The notes: generated from the letters alone by a model not told the origin. Positions 1 to 8,925 are shown, numbered from the stretch's first letter. The stretch is DNA of 64,000 nucleotides from DAOUKH01 sp034421515 (GCA_034421515.1 DAOUKH010000023.1:62001-126000); one strand, 5' to 3'. Translations and numbers: made by a program.

Positions 1-58
1 TGCCGCCCTAGGCCGCGGGCTATACTCGGCCCAGCGTACGGTAGGGGAGCGAGGCAAG

Positions 59-1165
59 ATGAGCCTACGGGGCGCGGCCGCGATCGTCGGTATCGGCGAG
101 CTTCCAACCAAACGGAACTATCCCGGGCGGTCGGCCTATTCTCTTTGCATTGAGGCCGCGAAGCTGGCCATCGACGATGCCGGCCTGCGCAGCGACGACA
201 TCGACGGCCTCATCACCGCTGCCGAGGACTTCAGTCCGATCACGCTGGCGGAGCGATTGGGGCTTCGACCCACCTTCCTAGAAGGCAGCCACCTCATGGG
301 GGCCAGTGGGGCCCAGTCGATTGGACTGGCCGCCATGGCCGTCAACGCGGGCCTCGCGAACTACGTGCTTTGCGCCTTCGGGGGGAGCAGGGACCCTGCC
401 CTTGGACAGGGCGGACATGGATCGGCCGCGAGCATCAAGACGGAGTTCGAGAGCCCCTACGGGCCGGTGGTCGCGGCGAACGGCATCTACGCGCTGATCA
501 AGCAGCGTCACATGAACAAGTTCGGCTCGACGGACGAGCAGTTCGCCAAGGTCGCCGCCGATCAGCGGTTCAACGCCCTCACCAACGAGAATGCGGTCTT
601 CCACGGCAAGCCCATCACTACCGCCGAAGTGTTGAACTCTCCATTGGTCAGCGACCCTTTGCATCTCTTGGAATGCGTCATGCCCTGCGCGGGGGGCTTC
701 GCCTGCGTGGTGACCTCGGCGGAGCGGGCCAAGAACTTGCCCCATCCGCCGGCATTCATCCTTGGGGTAGGCTCACACTCCACGCACGACCTTATCTGGC
801 AGAGTCCCGACATCACCACGACGCCCGTCGAGGTGTCGGCCCGGAAGGCCTTCGACATGGCCGGCTACGGTCCGGGGGACGTTCAGTTCGCCGAACTCTA
901 TGACTGATACACGGTCCTCGCGGCCGTGAGCCTCGAAGATGCCGGGTTCTGTGAGAAGGGTGAGGCCGGGGCCTTCTACGAATCGACCAACACGACCTAC
1001 AAGGGCAGCTTCCCCGTCAATACCGACGGCGGCCAGCTATCGGGCGGCCAGATCACCGGCATGGGCGGAGGTTTCCGGCAGGTGGTCGAAGGGGCGCGCC
1101 AGATCATGCGCCGGGGCGGGGAGCGCCAGGTACCGAAGGCCGACCTCTGCACGATAAACGGCTGA
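59..1165 (+). CDS. Thiolase-family (SCP-x type) protein with an in-frame TGA
   Basis: Full-length thiolase-like frame of 368 codons, interrupted by one TGA at 905-907 (codon 283). The N-terminal part (IVGIGELPTKRNYPGRS) and the part after the TGA (LEDAGFCEKGEAGAF, then a Gly-rich C-terminal block) match the two other thiolases in this window (27447-28607 and 39459-40640) without a gap. The stop falls in the conserved ELYD-x-(F/Y)T block, where the 39459 paralogue has Cys and the 27447 paralogue has Pro. Family role: thiolysis or retro-aldol C-C cleavage of acyl-CoA thioesters, usually together with a DUF35 protein, which follows at 1230. The ATG at 59 has a purine-rich site (GGGGAGCGAGG) upstream and a possible -10 (TATACT, 21-26). 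The TGA may be a nonsense mutation, a sequence error or, less likely, selenocysteine; a 5-bp hairpin (910-928) follows it. Confidence 0.8.
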
Positions 1166-1229
1166 GGGGGCGACGCGAGCGTGATGTTCACGCTCCTGCT
1201 CGGATCGGAAGCAGCGGAATAAGGCGCCG

Positions 1230-1649
1230 ATGAGCGACGACGGCTATTCCAAGCCCGTCCCGATACCCGCGGACCCCGAGCTGACCAAGCCCTTCTGGGA
1301 GGCGGCCAAGCGTCACGAGCTGGTCATCCCACGCTGCGGCGCCTGCGGCCGCTTTTTCTTCTACCCTCGGCACGCCTGCCCGCACTGCCTGTCGTCGGAC
1401 TGGGCGTGGGAGCCGGTGAGCGGGAGGGGCCGCGTCTACAGCTTCACCCTGGTCAGACGGCCCGCCAATCCTTCCTTCATGGGTGATGTTCCCTATGCCT
1501 ATGCCGTCGTCGAGCTCGACGAGGGGCCCCGCATGGTGACCGGCATCGTCGACTGCCCACTCGAGGCCATTGAGATCGACATGCCTGTGCAGGTGAAGTT
1601 CGACGACGTCACGCCCGAGTGGACGCTGGTGAAGTTCGCCCCGGCCTGA
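1230..1649 (+). CDS. DUF35 / OB-fold zinc-ribbon protein, thiolase partner
   Basis: A 139-residue protein with an N-terminal helix, a rubredoxin-like zinc ribbon (Cys36, Cys39, Cys50, Cys53) and a C-terminal OB-fold containing the usual SGRGRVYSFT segment near residue 70. Proteins of this family bind SCP-x-type thiolases or aldolases and are often needed for their activity, as in archaeal HMG-CoA synthase complexes and the Ltp2/ChsH2 steroid aldolase. It lies 64 bp after the thiolase frame on the same strand, and the thiolase-then-DUF35 order recurs twice more in the window. Function is by family and context; the acyl-CoA substrate is unknown. Confidence 0.9.
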   Translation: MSDDGYSKPVPIPADPELTKPFWEAAKRHELVIPRCGACGRFFFYPRHACPHCLSSDWAWEPVSGRGRVYSFTLVRRPANPSFMGDVPYAYAVVELDEGPRMVTGIVDCPLEAIEIDMPVQVKFDDVTPEWTLVKFAPA

Positions 1650-1654
1650 GCGTC

Positions 1655-3376
1655 TCAGGTCCCCTGGGTGGGCGGCGTTGTTGCTATCGCGCCGAAGGCG
1701 GCCAGCCATTCCACGACATCCGTGGCGACCCTGCGCTCGAAGCCGTCGAAGGCGTGATTGCAACGCTCGTACCAGCGTTGGGTAACGGCAGGCGAGCGAA
1801 CGGCCGCGGCCTCCAGTTCGTGCATGCGGGCGCGGTCGTTGAAGTTGTCCTCGGAGCCGGACAGCATCATGATCGGCACGTCGACCTCGGCGATCCGCTT
1901 GGAATGGGCGGCGATGGTTTCGGGGGCCCACATTTCCAGCCAGCAGTCGGCCCGCATCACGATCTGCATGAGCGCGTTATAGGGATCGGGGTGAGGCCGC
2001 TCCGACCACTCGGCGATGACGTGATCGCCCTTGCCCGCCGCGACCAATTCCCGAGCCCGCTTCACCGTCGCGGCGTATTTCTCGTCGCCGAGGCCGCGGC
2101 GCATCCAGTCGGCGTGCTCGGCGGTCGGGGCCATGTGCACGTTGGCGACGACGAGCGGGTTGCGGAACAAGGCCTGGTGCAGGGTGACCGAGATGCTCCC
2201 GTTGCTGTGTCCGCTGGTAACGACACGCCGGTAGCCCCGCTCGGCAAGAAAGCCCACCCACGTGTCGATGTCCTCGGCATCCATTCGCGGCGGGGCGGTC
2301 ATTCGGCCTTCGGCTCCGCTCCGTCGGAGTCCTACGCTGAGCGTCGCCAGGCCGTGCTCCGCGTACACCGGCGCCAGCATGCCCGCGACGTTGCGGAACG
2401 GCACCGATCCAATGCCGTGGACGTAGATGACGGCACTGTCCGTGGCGCGAGACTCCGCCGGCGTCCAGAGAAGGCCGACGAGGGTTCGGCCGTCCTTGGC
2501 CGCGACGGTGACGACTTCGGTTGCGGGGGGTGGGCCAACAGGAGGGAGCGCCAATCCATGGGCCCACTCGACCAGGGCCCCGGCGGTATCCTCCGCCGTC
2601 TCGGCTTGGACTGAATGGACGGCACGAGAGACCACAGCCTTCCGAGCGAGCGTCTCGGTCCACGACGTATCGCCCCCGACTAGCAGGAGCGGGGCCATGA
2701 TGGTCTCGATGGCGCGGCTGAGTCGGGTATCCGCGGTCCTCCCCCACCAAGCTAGGAAGAGGCTTGAAGGCTGGAAGATCTTCATCATTACGCCATCCGG
2801 CCCGGTGGCTTCGAGGTCGACGTACTCGTGCACACCGGCGCCATAGCGAAGTGCCCGCGCCGCCGCCTCGAGTCGTTCCCCATAGCCTGCCGCGCCGACG
2901 GCGTCGGAAAGCCAGTCGCTGAGGTCGCGCGCCGGTCGCACCAGCGCGACCCCCTTGACGCGGAGATCGGGCCGCTTCGCGGCGAACCGCGCCACGCTGA
3001 GCGCGCCGACCTCTTCCCCCACGAGAAAGACGTCGGTGAAGCCGAGCGCCGCCATGTGGTCCAGGGCGAGACCCAAGTCGGCGCTGTCGTCCTCGGGGGT
3101 CGCGACCGCCTGCCCCTCGATGCCGCGCCGCCGCAGCGCGAAGCTGAGAAAGCCGTACCCTTGCGCGGCGAGGGCCGGGCCCAGCTCCCGGGGCAAGGGA
3201 TCGGAGTGGTAGCCCGCCCAACGGTGGGCGAAGAGGAACGCCGGGCCGCCGTGGCCGCGGCTCTGTCCACGCGGCAGGTAGAGCAGGCCGTTGGCGATCG
3301 GGAACAGGCGCGCCGTCGGAACGGCCTCTCGACTGTTCCAGATGGTGATCGCCTGGACGGTGTACGCGTCGCCCAT
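1655..3376 (-). CDS. Two-domain alpha/beta hydrolase
   Basis: A 573-residue protein made of two alpha/beta-hydrolase domains. The C-terminal domain (about 285-565) has a normal nucleophile elbow, GHSNG (Ser391), an acidic candidate in SGSEDNF (Asp510) and a C-terminal His (NHAFDGF, His541). The N-terminal domain (about 15-275) repeats the fold, with HRW where an oxyanion segment would be, but its elbow reads GEEVG (120-124), with Glu where the Ser should be, so it is probably inactive. The ATG at 3376 lies 2 bp after the stop of the upstream amidase, which suggests co-transcription and coupling. The open frame continues upstream, but only through the amidase gene. Likely an esterase, amidase or peptidase-like hydrolase; substrate unknown. 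Its end is 5 bp from the convergent DUF35 gene. Confidence 0.85.
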   Translation of the reverse strand: MGDAYTVQAITIWNSREAVPTARLFPIANGLLYLPRGQSRGHGGPAFLFAHRWAGYHSDPLPRELGPALAAQGYGFLSFALRRRGIEGQAVATPEDDSADLGLALDHMAALGFTDVFLVGEEVGALSVARFAAKRPDLRVKGVALVRPARDLSDWLSDAVGAAGYGERLEAAARALRYGAGVHEYVDLEATGPDGVMMKIFQPSSLFLAWWGRTADTRLSRAIETIMAPLLLVGGDTSWTETLARKAVVSRAVHSVQAETAEDTAGALVEWAHGLALPPVGPPPATEVVTVAAKDGRTLVGLLWTPAESRATDSAVIYVHGIGSVPFRNVAGMLAPVYAEHGLATLSVGLRRSGAEGRMTAPPRMDAEDIDTWVGFLAERGYRRVVTSGHSNGSISVTLHQALFRNPLVVANVHMAPTAEHADWMRRGLGDEKYAATVKRARELVAAGKGDHVIAEWSERPHPDPYNALMQIVMRADCWLEMWAPETIAAHSKRIAEVDVPIMMLSGSEDNFNDRARMHELEAAAVRSPAVTQRWYERCNHAFDGFERRVATDVVEWLAAFGAIATTPPTQGT

Positions 3377-3378
3377 AT

Positions 3379-4791
3379 CTAGTCGAGATTGGGACGCGCC
3401 GCCCAAGGCCTGGCCCGTTCGAACGCGGCGGAGACCTGTAGCACGAGAGCGTCGGCGCCTCTGGCTCCCACGATCTGCAGCCCGACGGGCAGCCCCTCCG
3501 ACGTGAATCCGCAGGGCACGGTGGCGGCCGGGTTGCCCGCGAGGTTGAAGGGGTAGGTGAACGGCGTGAAGCCGCGCCAAGGGTGCTCCAAGGTTCTGCC
3601 GCCGATCTCTTGAGGGAATTGGCCGTGGGGGAACGCGGCGGCGGCGAGGGTCGGTGTCAGCAGGATGTCGTAGCGATCGAACCAGTCGTCCATCCGGGCG
3701 GTAAAGACTTCGAGCCGGCCCATGGCCAGCGCATAGTCCGCGCCGGTGATGGACTTGCCGGCACTGACCCGATCCTTGACGTAATCGGTCAGCAGGTCTC
3801 CCTTGGTCTCCAGGACTGTCTCGTACATGGAGAAGAGCGCCGATATGCCGATGGGCTCGTAGATGTCCCAGGGGTCGTCGAAGGCGATCGTCGGCGCCTC
3901 GACCACGGCTCCCAAGCCCTCGAAAGCACGCGCAGCGTCCTCGGCCATGCGCGCGACCTCCGGGTCCACGGCGGCGTATCCGAAGTCGGGTGACCAAGCC
4001 ATGAAGAGCCCGTCGATGCGGTCATGCAGGCCTGCTTGGAAGTTGGGTGGGCGCTCGCGCCGCGCGATGGGGTAACGGCGGTCGTACCCGGCGATGACCC
4101 GCAACAGGAGCGCCGAGTCCTCGACGGTGCGGGAGAGCGGCCCCTGCTGGCCGAAGGCGCTGAATACGGGACGGGGGCCCGACGCCATGGGCACAAGCCC
4201 GCGGGACGGTTTGTAGCCGAAGACGCCGCAGAAGGCGGCGGGGTTGCGGATGGAGCCGGCCATGTCGCCGCCAAGCGCTACGGGGCCGAGCCCGGCGGCG
4301 ACCGCCGCGGCCGCGCCGCCGCTGGAGCCCCCCACGGTCCGGCCAACGCCCCACGGGTTGTTGCAAGGGTCGCCCAAGCGGTTCTCCGTGGTGCTCCACG
4401 CCGCGAACTCGGGCGTGTTGGTCTTCCCAAGGATGATTGCGCCCGCCTGCTTCACGCGCTCCACCACGATAGCATCCTGAGTCGGGACGTTGTCCTTGAA
4501 CAGGAGGGAACCCATCGTCGTGCGGATCCCTTTGGTGGCCGTGAGATCTTTGAACGAGAGGGGGACGCCGTGCAGGAGGCCGGTCGGCACCTCCCGCATG
4601 AGGACGTCTTCGGCGGCCTGCGCCGCGGCAAGCGCCTCGTCGCCGCAGACGGTGAGGTATGCGTTCAGCTTGGGGTTGAGTCGGTCAATGCGGTCGAGAA
4701 GAGCCCGCACCACCTCCACCGGTGACACGTCCCGGTCGGCGATCATCCTTGCCAACCGCGCTGCGGACACGAATGCGAGGTCCGGTGCCAT
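3379..4791 (-). CDS. Amidase signature family protein
   Basis: A 470-residue amidase with the Ser-cisSer-Lys triad: Lys81 (LSFKDLTATKG), cis-Ser156 in GGSSGG and nucleophile Ser180 in MAGSIRNP. The 24-residue Ser-Ser spacing is the family norm. The usual GTDTGGS segment reads GGDMAGS, so the pocket floor is altered. The ATG at 4791 is chosen because it has a strong purine-rich site (GGGAGAAGGAAG) just upstream; the longer frame to 4866 has none. The family hydrolyses carboxylic amides to acid and ammonia. It is first in a two-gene unit with the alpha/beta hydrolase, and divergent from importer set 1. A second, more GatA-like amidase is at 23415. Confidence 0.9.
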   Translation of the reverse strand: MAPDLAFVSAARLARMIADRDVSPVEVVRALLDRIDRLNPKLNAYLTVCGDEALAAAQAAEDVLMREVPTGLLHGVPLSFKDLTATKGIRTTMGSLLFKDNVPTQDAIVVERVKQAGAIILGKTNTPEFAAWSTTENRLGDPCNNPWGVGRTVGGSSGGAAAAVAAGLGPVALGGDMAGSIRNPAAFCGVFGYKPSRGLVPMASGPRPVFSAFGQQGPLSRTVEDSALLLRVIAGYDRRYPIARRERPPNFQAGLHDRIDGLFMAWSPDFGYAAVDPEVARMAEDAARAFEGLGAVVEAPTIAFDDPWDIYEPIGISALFSMYETVLETKGDLLTDYVKDRVSAGKSITGADYALAMGRLEVFTARMDDWFDRYDILLTPTLAAAAFPHGQFPQEIGGRTLEHPWRGFTPFTYPFNLAGNPAATVPCGFTSEGLPVGLQIVGARGADALVLQVSAAFERARPWAARPNLD

Positions 4792-5057
4792 GCTTCCTTC
4801 TCCCTCTATGCCGGCTGCAGTCCGGTCGGCGGCGCGGCGACGAAAATCGTTTGTGCAATCCTTCACAATCTACGAAACCGGTCACGAAATCGGCGATTCA
4901 TTGTCATGATACGTAAGGATTCGCTTGACAACAGTTCGAGGCTATGTTACTAGATGCGAGCAACACTGCCCCGCCCTCGATTGGATCTGTTGAGAGGGGC
5001 ACAGCTTCGGGGACGACGCGCACGCGCGCGCAGCGCCCGCACTCAGGAGGCCGCAAG
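4792..5057. other. Divergent intergenic region before importer set 1
   Basis: 266 bp between the amidase start and the lipoprotein start. It carries a plus-strand promoter (4925-4953) and a roughly 98-base leader for the binding-protein gene. I find no convincing minus-strand promoter and no separate gene. The frame running from 4944 into the lipoprotein has no ribosome site or signal sequence at its start. Confidence 0.6.
4925..4953 (+). promoter_or_regulatory. Sigma70-type promoter of importer set 1
   Basis: TTGACA (4925-4930), 17 bp, TACTAG (4948-4953). The same -35, spacing and -10 recur at 59823-59851, which supports it. Transcription would start near 4960. Confidence 0.55.
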
Positions 5058-6914
5058 ATGGCTCCCGCTATTTCTCGAAAATTGATGGTGGTTTTCGCTG
5101 TAGGCATCGTCATCGCGCTGGTTGCGTCGGCATGCGGCGGGGCGCAAGGGCCGCCAGGGCCGGCAGGGCCGGCGGGGCCAGCGGGTCCGGCGGGGCCGGC
5201 AGGACCGGCGGGGCCCGAAGGGCCGGCAGGGGCCGAAGGGCCGGCGGGTGCTCAAGCACCGGCACCGGGTGAGGCCCCGGCTCCCACGGCAATGCCGGAG
5301 CCTACGGCCACGGCAATGCCGGAACCAACGGCGACGCCGAGGCCACAGCCGACGGCTACGCCGCCTCCACCCACCCCGACTGAGGGTCCCAGCATCAAGC
5401 GCGGCGGGACACTGATCCGCAACGAGCGGAGGGACCCGCCGCACCTCGACCCGCACGCCTCGGTCGCCGCGATTGACCTCTTCTACATATCGCAGCTTTA
5501 CAGCACGCTGCTCATGAACCCCGTTGGTACGGAGCTCGTTTGCGACTTATGCGAGTCCTGGGAGTACGTGGGTGACGGCACGACCGCCGTATTCAATCTC
5601 AGGGAAGACCCCACCTTCGCCGACGGCTCGCCCGTTGAGGCGCAGGACGTCGTCTATAGCCTTAGGAAGATGGTAGGCCTTGTGCCCGATGAGGCCCAGT
5701 CCACCAAGTGCGGGGCGATGAGCGTCTACCTGGCGGAGGGCAATCCCTTCGAGGCGCCGGACAGCCGGACGGTTCAAATCAACCTGGCCTACTCGGCCGC
5801 CGCGTTCCCCAAGTTTATCGCCATGAACTTCTGCGGCATCGTGCAGGACGGCACCCCCCGGGACGACCTCAAGACCGAGGCCATGGGGAGCGGTGCCTTC
5901 GTGATCGGGCGGTGGGACACCGGGGCCGTGGTCGAGATGGAGGCCCGCGCCGACTTCTGGAAGGAAGGCTTCCCCTACCTGGACGCCTTTGTCATTCCGA
6001 TCATCTCCGACACGCTCGCCGCGACCGCAGCGGTGCTCACCGGGCGGCTTGACCGGGCCCGGGTGAGCAGTGCGGCGGACCAGCGCGCGGAGTACGAGAG
6101 GTTCGTGGCCGAAGGTAAAGGGGAGTGGCAACTGGAGCCGTGTAATTGCATCTGGGGCGTCGCCATGAATACGACGCGTCCGCCCTTCGACAACCAGAAG
6201 CTCAGACAGGCGGTGAACCTCGCGCTCGACCGTGAAAGCCACGACGCGATCGTGCGCAATGGGCAGGCGTCCGTAAGCCTCTACCAGCCGGGCTTGTGGC
6301 CCGGCGCGCGAACGGCAGACGAGATATGGAACAAGATTCCAGGGTGGGCTACCGGAGACGCGAAGGAGGCGGAGCTCGAGCAGGCGAGACAGCTCGTGGC
6401 CGAAGCGGGCTATCCCGACGGCATCGACGTTACGATCCTGCACAGCGACTATTCACGCTCGATCACGCGATGGGTCGAGTGGGTCTCCACCCAGTTGCCC
6501 AGAGTCGGAATCAACGTGACCGCGGACACCTACGCGGACCGGGCAAGCTTCTTCGAGCAGTTCAACAGCTTCGGGTTCGATATGGTCTATTTCGCGTGGG
6601 TGACGGGATTGCCCGAGCCGGACGTGTGGATCGGTCAGTTCTTCAGAAGCACCGGGAGTTCCAACATCACCGGCTTCAACGACCCAGTTGTCGACGAGAT
6701 GTTCGTGGAGCAGAGCTCGACGCTCGATCCGCAGAAAAGGCTCGAGCTGGTGACCCAGATCGAAGACAGGATCCTTGAGCAAATGCCCATCGCCCCGGCG
6801 TCGGACAGCTTCTCGAACTTCATCATGTGGAACCACTTCATGGGCTATGACAACGCCAACGGAGAGTTTTACCATGACAGGGCGGAGTGGCTCTACGATG
6901 GAAGGGTGCAGTAG
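5058..6914 (+). CDS. ABC transporter substrate-binding lipoprotein (family 5), collagen-like stalk
   Basis: A 618-residue extracytoplasmic binding protein of the DppA/OppA family. Order: lipoprotein signal peptide with lipobox VASAC (lipidated Cys26); twelve Gly-X-Y triplets (31-66); a Pro/Thr-rich TAMPEPTATP stretch to about 110; then the binding domain from RGGTLI onward, with family-typical segments such as FADGSPVEAQDVVYSLRK and NTTRPPFDNQKLRQAVNLAL. The protein should sit on the outer face of the membrane and deliver a peptide-like or other small solute to the permeases at 7003 and 7999. The ATG at 5058 is chosen for its AGGAGG site (5045-5050) and because the signal peptide begins there. 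Ligand unknown. Confidence 0.93.
   Translation: MAPAISRKLMVVFAVGIVIALVASACGGAQGPPGPAGPAGPAGPAGPAGPAGPEGPAGAEGPAGAQAPAPGEAPAPTAMPEPTATAMPEPTATPRPQPTATPPPPTPTEGPSIKRGGTLIRNERRDPPHLDPHASVAAIDLFYISQLYSTLLMNPVGTELVCDLCESWEYVGDGTTAVFNLREDPTFADGSPVEAQDVVYSLRKMVGLVPDEAQSTKCGAMSVYLAEGNPFEAPDSRTVQINLAYSAAAFPKFIAMNFCGIVQDGTPRDDLKTEAMGSGAFVIGRWDTGAVVEMEARADFWKEGFPYLDAFVIPIISDTLAATAAVLTGRLDRARVSSAADQRAEYERFVAEGKGEWQLEPCNCIWGVAMNTTRPPFDNQKLRQAVNLALDRESHDAIVRNGQASVSLYQPGLWPGARTADEIWNKIPGWATGDAKEAELEQARQLVAEAGYPDGIDVTILHSDYSRSITRWVEWVSTQLPRVGINVTADTYADRASFFEQFNSFGFDMVYFAWVTGLPEPDVWIGQFFRSTGSSNITGFNDPVVDEMFVEQSSTLDPQKRLELVTQIEDRILEQMPIAPASDSFSNFIMWNHFMGYDNANGEFYHDRAEWLYDGRVQ
5148..5255 (+). repeat. Collagen-like Gly-X-Y coding repeat
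   Basis: Twelve consecutive 9-bp units coding Gly-Pro-Pro, Gly-Pro-Ala (mostly), Gly-Pro-Glu, Gly-Ala-Glu and Gly-Ala-Gln, directly after the lipobox of the binding protein. Codons vary at third positions, so the amino-acid pattern is kept rather than the DNA copied exactly. Confidence 0.9.
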
Positions 6915-6955
6915 CCCTCGGCCGCAAGCAGGCGTTTTCGCAAGACGACCCCTTG

Positions 6956-6984
6956 GAATGGCCCCCCGAAAAGGGGGGCCATTC
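6956..6984 (+). terminator. Strong hairpin between binding protein and permease genes
   Basis: Perfect 12-bp stem (GAATGGCCCCCC / GGGGGGCCATTC) with a 5-base GAAAA loop, 42 bp after the binding-protein stop and 18 bp before the permease start. No U-tract follows, so it more likely stabilises or partly ends the transcript than fully terminates it. Confidence 0.7.
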
Positions 6985-7002
6985 GCTTAACCTCGGAATG
7001 CG

Positions 7003-7986
7003 ATGAGCAACCCACGGACTGCATTCTTCATACGCAGAATCCTGCTCGTGGTTCCCACACTCCTGGGAGCGACGTTCCTCGTGTTCCTCCTCATGCGTGT
7101 CGTGCCGGGAGACGTCGCGTACCTGATCCTGCTCGGCCCCGCAGCCGACGTCGCCAGCGCGCGGGTTGATCTCGACGAGCTGGAGCGGCTCCGCGAGCAG
7201 CTCGGGCTCAACCGCCACATCATCGTGCAGTACCTTGACTGGCTCGGGGACGTTGCCCAGGCCAGCTTCGGCGAGTCCATAGCGACGGGGAGGCCCGTGG
7301 CCAACGAGATCGGTAAGGGAATGCTCCTCTCCGTGCAGATCGCCATCATGTCCGTGGCCTTCGGCATCCTCATGGGCATCCCGTTGGGCGTCGCCTCGGC
7401 CCTCAGGCCGAACAGCATCATCGACCTGGTATCGCGCCTCTGGAGCATCACCTTCCTCGCCGTGCCGAACTTCTGGCTGGGGCTCCTGGTCTTGCTCATA
7501 GCGCAGCGGTTCTTCGACTGGTCACCGCCGTTCGGGCGAAACCTTCTGTGGGACAACCCAACGGACAACCTCTCACAGTTGGTCTTCCCCGCCCTCATCA
7601 TCGGCACGGCGCTCATGGCGATCGTGGCGCGCATTTCGCGGTCGTCGCTACTCGAAATCCTTGGCGAAGACTACATTCGGACCGCGAGAGCAAAGGGATT
7701 GTCGAACCCCACGGTGGTCGTTCGCCACGGGTTGAGAAACGCCCTGATACCCGTGGTGACGGTCATGAGCGTCAGCTTCGGCAACATCCTCGGCGGCACC
7801 GTCGTTATGGAGAACATCTTCGCCGTGCCCGGACTTGGTAAGCTGCTGCTCGATTCCATTGAAGTGCGGAACTATCCCGTCGTGCAGGGAATAGTCTTCT
7901 GCCTGGCCGGCATCTTCATCTTGATCAACCTGGTGGTGGACTTGATGTACGGCTGGCTTGATCCAAGGGTAAGCGTCCAATCGTAG
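7003..7986 (+). CDS. ABC transporter permease, DppB/OppB type
   Basis: A 327-residue integral membrane protein of the dipeptide/oligopeptide permease family: N-terminal helix (RRILLVVPTLLGATFLVFLL), the MRVVPGD segment, an external loop, five further helices, and the cytoplasmic coupling motif (YIRTARAKGLSNPTVVVRHGLRNAL) that contacts the ATPase. The C-terminus DLMYGWLDPRV is typical. It pairs with the permease at 7999 to form the channel for the 5058 binding protein. The gene follows the hairpin at 6956, so its expression is probably lower than that of the binding protein. No ATPase gene follows. Confidence 0.92.
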   Translation: MSNPRTAFFIRRILLVVPTLLGATFLVFLLMRVVPGDVAYLILLGPAADVASARVDLDELERLREQLGLNRHIIVQYLDWLGDVAQASFGESIATGRPVANEIGKGMLLSVQIAIMSVAFGILMGIPLGVASALRPNSIIDLVSRLWSITFLAVPNFWLGLLVLLIAQRFFDWSPPFGRNLLWDNPTDNLSQLVFPALIIGTALMAIVARISRSSLLEILGEDYIRTARAKGLSNPTVVVRHGLRNALIPVVTVMSVSFGNILGGTVVMENIFAVPGLGKLLLDSIEVRNYPVVQGIVFCLAGIFILINLVVDLMYGWLDPRVSVQS

Positions 7987-7998
7987 GGGTCGGTCCTA

Positions 7999-8919
7999 GT
8001 GATGCGGATGTCAAGAGAGCGGTCACCCAACGGGCCCACGGCGGCCATCGCATCGTGGGCGCTCGACCGCGCGGCCCGCACGTGGCGGCTGATGCGCCTG
8101 CACCCCATCGGCTTTATCGGACTCTTCATGGTCACGGTCATTGTGGTCCTGGCAATCGGCGCCGACGTCTTCAGCTTCACCGACCCCAATGAAGGGGACT
8201 TCCGGGTGCGGCTCCAAGGCCCCGGTCTGGACCACTGGTTTGGCACCGACGATTTGGGGCGGGACCAGTGGTCCAGGATGGTGCATGGAGCACGGCTCTC
8301 AGTGTTCGTGGGCTTCGCATCAGTAGGTTTCGGGACGCTTATCGGCCTCGCGTTAGGGGTGTCCGCGGGGTACATGGGCGGCCGGCTGGACAGCGTGAGC
8401 CAGCGGCTCGTCGAGGTCATGCTCTCCCTGCCCGATCTGCTCATGGCCTTGGTGCTGGTGGCGACGCTGGGGAGCGGCCCCGACAAGGTGGTCCTAGCCC
8501 TAGCCATCATCTTCATTCCAACTACGGTCCGCGTGGTACGGGGCACCGTCCTCTCGGCCAAAGAGAATATGTACGTGGAGGCCGCGCGGGCCCTGGGGGC
8601 CTCGCAGTTCCGTATCATGTTCCGCCACATCCTGCCCAACGTGACCGCGACGTACCTCGTGCTCGCCAGCAGTTTCCTGGGAGTCGCGGTGCTGATCGAG
8701 GCGACGTTGAGCTTCCTGGGGCTCGGCGTTCCGCCGCCGCATTCGTCCTGGGGGCGCATGCTCTCCGGCTCCGCCAGCGACTTCGCCGTGACCGCACCCT
8801 GGATGGTAATCTTCCCAGGCCTCGGCATCTCATGGTTGGTGATCGGATTCAACCTGTTCGGCGACGCGCTGCGCGACATCTGGGACCCGCGCTTGGGACG
8901 AGGGAGGCGGGAGGTCTGA
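7999..8919 (+). CDS. ABC transporter permease, DppC/OppC type
   Basis: A 306-residue second channel subunit with the DppC features: an N-terminal helix after RLHPIGFIGLF, the conserved FGTDDLGRDQWSRMVHGARLS segment, several helices, and the EAA coupling loop (YVEAARALGASQFRIMFRHILPN). It ends FGDALRDIWDPRL. The start is uncertain among GTG 7999, ATG 8002 and ATG 8008, with a GGGG site at 7985-7989. It lies 12 bp after its partner and only 6 bp before the RidA gene, so the operon probably continues into enzymes. Confidence 0.92.
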   Translation: MMRMSRERSPNGPTAAIASWALDRAARTWRLMRLHPIGFIGLFMVTVIVVLAIGADVFSFTDPNEGDFRVRLQGPGLDHWFGTDDLGRDQWSRMVHGARLSVFVGFASVGFGTLIGLALGVSAGYMGGRLDSVSQRLVEVMLSLPDLLMALVLVATLGSGPDKVVLALAIIFIPTTVRVVRGTVLSAKENMYVEAARALGASQFRIMFRHILPNVTATYLVLASSFLGVAVLIEATLSFLGLGVPPPHSSWGRMLSGSASDFAVTAPWMVIFPGLGISWLVIGFNLFGDALRDIWDPRLGRGRREV

Positions 8920-8925
8920 CGGGTC

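Noticed and set aside
1619..2614. Long plus-strand frame of 331 codons
   Set aside because: It is opposite the alpha/beta hydrolase, has no family features and shows the His/Arg/Gly-rich makeup typical of antisense frames in GC-rich genes.
3377..3997. N-terminal extension of the alpha/beta hydrolase to 780 residues
   Set aside because: The extra frame lies wholly inside the amidase gene in another frame, is Arg/Gly-rich without fold features, and a normal start exists at 3376.
4792..4866. Longer amidase start at 4866
   Set aside because: The added 25 residues are not family-like, and a strong ribosome site stands before the ATG at 4791.
5148..5255. DNA-level satellite or regulatory repeat
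   Set aside because: Third codon positions vary while Gly-X-Y is kept, so selection is on the protein.
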